Assembly (NCBI GenBank): GCA_030159075.1
Contig: BROG01000073.1
Coordinates: forward strand, 186,001 to 250,000
DNA from: Atrina japonica
Lineage: Eukaryota; Mollusca; Bivalvia; Pterioida; Pinnidae
Length of the DNA stretch: 64,000 nt
Direction: 5' to 3'
Shown: positions 62,401 to 64,000 of the stretch, one piece after another
Layout: each line of letters begins with the position of its first letter
How positions within the stretch are numbered: position 1 is the first letter of the stretch
Notes under the pieces: model-generated
The model's database searches: none
The model's input: only the letters and a program-made list of their open reading frames with translations
What the model was told of the DNA's origin: nothing
Translations under genes and position numbers: made by a program

Positions 62401-63395
62401 ACTTGATATCTGTGTACTTGGTTAAAATGCCAGTACTGTACAACTGATATGGATGTAATAGTGGACTAATTTCCTTATAAGAGCTATATCTTTTTTAAGA
62501 TACTCTATTTGTTCACTCTTTATTTTCTATACTAATTTCTAGTATGGAATTTCTGTTCCTTTTTATTTTCTATATAAATTTCTAGTATGGGAAGGCATAG
62601 TGACATTACTTTGACTCAAGGTCATACTGTTTACATCAAGGTGAACTTGGACAGACATGGAATGTTCTTGTCTAATGCATATCTTTCTATACTTTATTTA
62701 TGCAACTTCATTTCTGGCACAAATATTTCTTATGGAAGTTGATGTGTCATCATGACCTTGATTTAAGGTCACATATCTGATGTCAAGGTCGCTGTGGAGA
62801 AAATTGCTCTAATGCAAGGAACAAATCTTATAGATATATCTGTCATTTTACAAACTGCTCCAAAAGACAAACATATTTGCTGTAGCCTTGTTTTCATTTA
62901 TTGGTTGTTTTTTGTTTTGTGTTTATTTGGTTTTGTTTCAGATTTTGTTTTGTTTTAAGTTTTTAGTGAGTATTTTGTTATTTTTGAAACTTTAAAAGCA
63001 TAATTAGAGATGACCCAGTACATATGAGTAGTGACAGTATTTACACATTTTACAATATTTTTCAACTTCCTAACACAGTAAGCATTGATTTATATTTAGA
63101 GCTCTTTCCTAGTCCACTGTTACTAATTGTAAATTATGTTTTGTCTTTCTTTAACTTTTATATTCTTTAAATCTTCACAAGTTCAGACACAAAACTTTGT
63201 GCTTCACAGACATTTTAGTTTAGATATTTGAAATGACCTTGACGTTTGCAGTACAAATTCATCAGTGTGTTTTTCTTTTGCAGACTTAATGTAGAGAACT
63301 GTTTAGCTCTGGAGATATTGAAAATAGAGAGTTGTAACAGATTATCTGCACTTAAAGTTTGTAATACAAACAGACTTCAGTCCCTGGAACTCAGA
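35421..63395 (+). CDS. F-box/leucine-rich-repeat protein, N-terminal 15 exons, runs past the window
   Basis: F-box proteins bind SKP1 and present substrates to the SCF (CUL1) ubiquitin ligase; the LRRs normally hold the substrate. I joined 15 exons with matching phases: 35421-35464, 39346-39480, 41029-41117, 42443-42607, 43231-43357, 47435-47509, 49425-49548, 51168-51219, 51710-51808, 52475-52628, 55525-55642, 57655-57765, 59667-59786, 62079-62281, 63284-63395 (1728 nt, 576 residues). The F-box spans about residues 19-60 (YLPTEILFEVFKHLDWKTL, CCLSQTCSRFRDLC). After it come irregular, Cys-rich LRR strands (LCPNLLTIQLDN, SCPNLEFLDIS, LEELRLKHCYRLT, LEILKIESCNRLS). The short, strand-only LRRs resemble plant F-box/LRR-15 (SLOMO) rather than animal FBXL2/FBXL20-type repeats; this is judged by eye. 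The ATG has an ACCATGG context. An extra small exon between 39480 and 41029 cannot be excluded. No stop codon is reached. Confidence 0.88.
35536..35640 (+). mobile_element. tRNA-like SINE remnant
   Basis: CAGGTAGAGCATTTGACC resembles an A box with anticodon arm, and TCTGGGTTCAGTTTCAAG a B box. The body is short or degraded. Confidence 0.4.
35700..36700. repeat. about 43-bp tandem array, part 1
   Basis: The unit is CATGTCATTGTAGACATGAA, AGTCACATGTCTCTCTGTT plus a variable piece (CCACC, TACGC, TACACC). About 23 copies in intron 1 of the F-box gene. It contains an internal palindrome-like CATGTC/GACATG. Confidence 0.92.
37265..37725. repeat. diverged tandem duplication, about 235 bp
   Basis: Both halves start AGGCTCARTGARGGTT and end near TGTGTTCCCTTTCTGTACCT or TGTATTCCCTTTCCTTGCCT. 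The neighbouring 36701-37264 shows nothing recognisable. Confidence 0.65.
37899..38046. mobile_element. short palindromic MITE, family B, copy 2
   Basis: The left end GGGTCCAGCACCATAAAACT and the right end AAGTTTTATGGTGCCGGGCC are inverted. The interior includes AATCTGATTGGCTGAG, as in 16284-16420. Confidence 0.8.
38135..39215. repeat. about 43-bp array, part 2, with higher-order repeats
   Basis: Same unit as 35700-36700. Here three units (CTGTTCCATCCATTG, CTGATCCATCCATTG, TTTGTTCCACCCATG types) form a block of about 120 bp repeated at least six times. The block is open on both strands, giving spurious frames over 300 codons long. Confidence 0.92.
39346..39480 (+). CDS. F-box/LRR gene exon 2, F-box domain (residues 15-60)
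   Basis: It carries the whole F-box: LPTEILFEVFKHLDW, then LCCLSQTCSRFRDLCQKATLW. The LP at the start, the buried hydrophobics and the closing W are typical. Acceptor TTATACAG, donor GTACAT. Confidence 0.9.
39541..39700 (+). mobile_element. tRNA-like SINE remnant just after the F-box exon
   Basis: GTTAGTAGAGCACCAGATTT and CCCTGCTTCGATCTCTGG look like A and B boxes. TTTTCAGAGGTGAAATTTCA follows; related pieces lie near 40065 and 55805. Confidence 0.4.
39701..40575. other. F-box gene intron 2, middle
   Basis: AT-rich with no gene. A fragment CTTCAGAGGCTCAATTTCAC near 40068 resembles the SINE-like piece at 39610. Confidence 0.4.
40579..40754. mobile_element. nested foldback MITE
   Basis: The outer arms AACTTTATGTCCCAATTTTA and TAAAATCGGGACAGAAAGTT are inverted. 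Inside them AATCCCTTTGGATATTCTGT (40630) pairs with ACAGAATCTCCAAAGGGATT (to 40685). A C-run lies at 40710-40720. Confidence 0.75.
41029..41117 (+). CDS. F-box/LRR gene exon 3 (residues 60-90)
   Basis: It encodes LTKLDFTSCGVPS and ILTILQRCPNT, one LRR. The acceptor GATGAAG has a poor pyrimidine tract, but only this frame keeps the next exon open; the alternative acceptor TGCAG at 41034 leads to a stop codon in exon 4. Confidence 0.75.
41118..42044. other. F-box gene intron 3, left part
   Basis: Nothing recognised; AT-rich. Short open frames on both strands have no known family. Confidence 0.45.
42045..42275. repeat. 59-bp tandem array, four copies
   Basis: The unit has GTCCAGATCAAATGAGATGT, then GYCTGTCAGCTAGATCACGT. 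The copies are about 80 % alike by eye. Confidence 0.88.
42443..42607 (+). CDS. F-box/LRR gene exon 4 (residues 90-145)
   Basis: It encodes FDKFMLDTLRLCPNLLTIQL and DNAEMSDRT. Acceptor TTACTTCAG, donor GTGAGG, phase 1 exit. Confidence 0.88.
42715..43200. repeat. degenerate 45-60 bp array
   Basis: AAGTGTATTGTAATCTAGTC and TAAGTGTATATATAACTCAC recur about nine times with much decay, between exons 4 and 5. Confidence 0.75.
43231..43357 (+). CDS. F-box/LRR gene exon 5 (residues 145-187)
   Basis: It encodes VEAISAKCTKLNSISLENN and TDLAAMSSLRKLHIV, two LRRs. Acceptor TTTTTCTTAG, donor GTAAGT, phase 2 exit. Confidence 0.9.
43545..43633. repeat. 42-bp array, two isolated copies
   Basis: Same unit as 45703-46140 (ATACATACCACTTAGAACAT, ATAAAGTTAGATGTTC), separated from it by about 2.07 kb of unrelated sequence. 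Confidence 0.88.
43634..45702. other. 2.07 kb segment splitting the 42-bp array, possible insertion
   Basis: The segment begins TATAGGAAAAACACCAGCTT and ends TTGGTGGTGTCTGTC, each directly against array copies. I see no clear long TIR or transposase. It holds a tRNA-like stretch (44267-44340). It could be a non-autonomous transposon. Confidence 0.45.
44267..44340 (-). mobile_element. tRNA-like sequence (SINE head or tRNA pseudogene)
   Basis: On the minus strand GTGGCGTAATGGTTCGCAC resembles an A box and D arm, and CCGGGGTTCGAGTCTGC a B box with T loop. The T stem does not pair well, so a working tRNA is unlikely. Confidence 0.45.
45703..46140. repeat. 42-bp tandem array, about 10 copies
   Basis: The unit is CATCAATATACATACCACTT then AGAACATATAAAGTTAGATG TT. 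The 14-codon period leaves both strands open. Confidence 0.93.
46215..47360. repeat. 39-bp tandem array, about 29 copies
   Basis: The unit is TCTGACTGTACATGTGTCTA then TTAGTCTAGATAATATGTG. The 13-codon period explains 178-208 codon open frames on both strands. Confidence 0.95.
47435..47509 (+). CDS. F-box/LRR gene exon 6 (residues 187-212)
   Basis: It encodes NCDAVESPSFVIREGQNLTV, completing an LRR opened in exon 5. Acceptor TACTTTTAG, donor GTAAGA. The intron before it is 4.1 kb, mostly array and inserted sequence. Confidence 0.85.
47510..47848. other. F-box gene intron 6, left part
   Basis: AT-rich, nothing recognised before the pogo-like element. Confidence 0.5.
47849..49058. mobile_element. 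pogo/Tigger-like non-autonomous element, copy 2
   Basis: The left end CAGTGAACCTGCTATACATC and the right end TGTAAAGAGGGTTCACTG are inverted, with TA at 47847-47848 and 49059-49060. It matches 8115-9064 throughout (GTCAACAATTAGCRCTTGAATC block and others). It carries a nested MITE. Confidence 0.82.
47889..48081. mobile_element. nested MITE inside the pogo-like element
   Basis: The ends ACTGTATACAGGGAAGTTTT and CCTGTATACAGT are inverted; GCCCC and GGGGCGAAAC occur inside. Copy 1 of the host element has an uninterrupted GGAATATTCGG at this site. Confidence 0.75.
49425..49548 (+). CDS. F-box/LRR gene exon 7 (residues 212-253)
   Basis: It encodes CIQAVLLSCPNLEFLDISAS, a clear CC-type LRR, and FPNQQLP. 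Acceptor TTTCCAG, donor GTATGT, phase 0 exit. Confidence 0.9.
49735..50025 (-). mobile_element. tRNA-derived SINE, family C (probable)
   Basis: On the minus strand AGTGTTAGAGCATTTGACTG resembles a tRNA 5' half, GATTTATCC a decayed B box, and the body has GGATGAGACTTAAATTGGAG and GCACATAAGTACC. Such a body is typical of mollusc SINEs as I remember them. Confidence 0.45.
50026..50735. repeat. about 45-bp tandem array, about 15 copies
   Basis: The unit has GGTATAATATGGACTTGCTC, then TGCCACTAAATTACCACTAGT. Two alternating variants (CACTAGTGGTATGG and AAGAGCAATATGG) form higher-order pairs. Confidence 0.9.
50736..51167. other. F-box gene intron 7, right part
   Basis: AT-rich with no repeat or gene recognised. 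The short introns 51220-51709 and 51809-52474 also show nothing beyond a GCATGCATGCACGC stretch near 51552. Confidence 0.45.
51168..51219 (+). CDS. F-box/LRR gene exon 8 (residues 254-271)
   Basis: This 52-nt exon encodes AECGLNTLKTLILRELI. Acceptor ATTTCAG, donor GTATGT. The phases fit both neighbours. Confidence 0.85.
51710..51808 (+). CDS. F-box/LRR gene exon 9 (residues 271-304)
   Basis: It encodes IETLEIPVSPSLTVVDVTHC and HSLQTVKLQATN, strand-only LRRs. Acceptor TTCTTCCAG, donor GTAAGT. Confidence 0.88.
52475..52628 (+). CDS. F-box/LRR gene exon 10 (residues 304-355)
   Basis: It encodes LHKLELSPCCLSKLSLQMSA, LEEFTVNSSCLEELRLKHCY: five consecutive short LxxLxL strands with almost no helix between them. 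Acceptor CTTTCAG, donor GTACAT. Confidence 0.9.
52629..55524. other. F-box gene intron 10, 2.9 kb, nothing recognised
   Basis: The longest stretch of the gene without arrays: AT-rich, a G-run near 52770-52788, scattered short open frames without known domains. No transposon ends were found by eye. Confidence 0.45.
55525..55642 (+). CDS. F-box/LRR gene exon 11 (residues 355-394)
   Basis: It encodes LTSENLQTAVVNKDNLKTLS and VIGCPRILPNEINDVILKE, a longer helical LRR. Acceptor ATTACAG, donor GTATTG, phase 0. Confidence 0.9.
55905..56415. repeat. 46-bp tandem array, about 11 copies
   Basis: The unit is AAGATTTGTGACACTTTACC, then TGTAGCTTGTGGCATCTCCA and CAAGTC. Two variants (CTTTACC and ATTTCC) are interspersed. 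Confidence 0.94.
56475..56730. repeat. 19-bp tandem array, about 13 copies
   Basis: The unit is GTAAGTAAACTGGTCATCT, with GTAAGTTAACCAGTCATCT variants. Several units contain GTAAGT, a donor consensus, on the sense strand. Confidence 0.93.
56744..56805 (-). mobile_element. tRNA-like SINE remnant
   Basis: On the minus strand GCTGGTGGTTAGAGCATC matches an A-box region and CATAAGTTCAAAATC a B box. No body was recognised. The following 56806-57654 shows nothing. Confidence 0.4.
57655..57765 (+). CDS. F-box/LRR gene exon 12 (residues 395-431)
   Basis: It encodes FNNLVNLTLHHAVKE and SSRLNDVNFG. Acceptor CTTACAG, donor GTCAGT, phase 0 on both sides. Confidence 0.88.
58050..59061. mobile_element. 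TIR element, CCGTATTTTACGG ends, about 1.0 kb
   Basis: The left end CCGTATTTTACGGCCTATAG and the right end CTATAGGCCATAAAATACGG are inverted and flanked by TA at 58048-58049 and 59062-59063. Inner parts GTCGATAT and ATCAACC extend the inversion. There is no transposase; probably a Tc1/mariner-superfamily non-autonomous element. Confidence 0.8.
59667..59786 (+). CDS. F-box/LRR gene exon 13 (residues 432-471)
   Basis: It encodes SCNNITCLPLNIPTLTSLHI and LDCRDITESELVDGLL. Acceptor TTTTTCAG, donor GTAATG, phase 0. Confidence 0.9.
59787..60213. other. F-box gene intron 13, before the array
   Basis: AT-rich. GAGGGTTCTTTAACATCCCA near 60130 resembles a SINE-body fragment. Nothing else was seen. 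Confidence 0.4.
60214..61965. repeat. 39-bp tandem array, about 45 copies, 1.75 kb
   Basis: The unit is CTTACCCTGTGATAACCACC then TCTAGAACTCATGAGCAGT, with few variants (CTAGACCCC, CTTTTCC). Both strands stay open for hundreds of codons because 39 is divisible by three. The minus frame gives a 13-residue repeat. Confidence 0.96.
62079..62281 (+). CDS. F-box/LRR gene exon 14 (residues 472-539)
   Basis: It encodes GIDGLIKEISPC, VPCLEHLEFSHLPGIQ and FRKLTKLVLKHCTFLS. Acceptor TATTACAG, donor GTAAGT, phase 2 exit. Confidence 0.9.
62282..63283. other. F-box gene intron 14, no array
   Basis: AT-rich. The block 62580-62830 has CTCAAGGTCATACTG and TTAAGGTCACATATCTGATG, in the style of a dispersed repeat. 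A TTTTGTTTTG tract lies at 62895-62960. Confidence 0.4.
63284..63395 (+). CDS. F-box/LRR gene exon 15 (residues 539-576), last in window
   Basis: It encodes LNVENCLALEILKIESCNRL and CNTNRLQSLELR, a run of strand-only LRRs. The donor AGA|GTAAGT at 63395/63396 is followed by an array whose units copy this exon end. Confidence 0.9.
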
Positions 63396-63890
63396 GTAAG
63401 TCAAATATAATGGACTAAATACACTGACCATGTAGAGTACATTTATACTATTGACACTGGCACTGAGTGAGTCAAATACATTTAGCCTCCTGTATACACT
63501 GAGAATATACAGCACACCTAGACTAATGACACTGGACCCGAGTAAGTCAATTACATTTACACATTTGTATATATTGAACATGCACAATACACCTAGACTA
63601 TTGACACTGGAACTGAGTGAGTCAATAAATTTAGCTACCTGTACACACTGAACATGTAGAGTACACCTAGACCATTTTCACTGGAGCTGAGTCAATTACA
63701 TTTAGCCACATGTATACACTGAAAATATAGAGTACAACTAGACTATTGACACTGGAACTGAGTCAGTCAATTACATTTGAGTGAGTTAATTACACTTAGC
63801 CACCTGTTTACACAGAACATGTAGAGAACACCTTGACTATTGACACTGGAACTGGGTCAGTCAATTACATTGTATCCATACATACTGAAC
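63396..63890 (+). repeat. 71-75 bp array grown from the exon 15 donor
   Basis: Units have CACTGGAACTGAGTGAGTCA, ATTACATTTAGCCACCTG, TACACTGAACATGTAGAGTA and CACCTAGACTATTGA. The exon end TCCCTGGAACTCAGA|GTAAG is the same as the start of this unit; junction-equivalents are near 63467, 63542 and 63617. Confidence 0.85.
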
Positions 63891-64000
63891 ATGGTTACCA
63901 TTTTGTAACTGTAATTTGTTTATTGTGTTGTGATGCTCTGCCCTTTAAGGCAATGCAATGTTATTTATTAATTTTTTAAAATTTTTAACTGGTGCAATTA

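Overview
The window is animal genomic DNA: AT-rich, with short exons, GT-AG introns of roughly 0.3-4 kb, tRNA-derived SINEs, small non-autonomous DNA transposons and a very heavy load of minisatellites (by rough count a quarter to 30 % of the window). The repeat families and the intron-rich gene structure suggest a lophotrochozoan, most likely a bivalve mollusc. That assignment is inference; the sequence itself proves only 'metazoan'.

There are two protein-coding genes, head to head. On the minus strand lies a complete WDR36/UTP21 gene, which encodes a subunit of the small-subunit processome needed for 18S rRNA maturation. Its start codon is at 33788 and its stop at 1430-1428. I could assemble 20 coding exons whose phases all fit, giving 897 residues, close to the 895-residue form of the human protein. 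On the plus strand lies an F-box/leucine-rich-repeat gene, the substrate-recognition part of an SCF-type ubiquitin ligase. Its ATG is at 35421; 15 exons with matching phases give 576 residues, and the gene runs off the right edge. Its irregular, cysteine-rich LRR style resembles the plant F-box/LRR-15 (SLOMO) group more than the usual animal FBXL proteins. The two start codons are 1.6 kb apart, so the genes may share a promoter region.

Layout: 1-1427 WDR36 3' flank with a 45-49 bp tandem array derived from the last exon and split by a MITE; 1428-33788 WDR36, with introns holding more than a dozen tandem arrays, pogo/Tigger-like and other TIR elements, foldback elements and SINEs; 33789-35420 divergent intergenic region; 35421-63395 F-box/LRR gene, its introns filled with 39-46 bp arrays, a second copy of the 0.95-1.2 kb pogo-like element and another TIR element; 63396-64000 a tandem array grown from the donor side of the last visible exon. 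The long open frames in the arrays (up to 564 codons) exist because the repeat period is a multiple of three; they are not genes.

The most unusual pattern is that at least four minisatellites contain pieces of exon edges as part of the repeat unit (the WDR36 stop codon, a WDR36 donor, a WDR36 acceptor and an F-box gene donor). This leaves series of decoy splice sites or terminal-codon copies next to the real ones.
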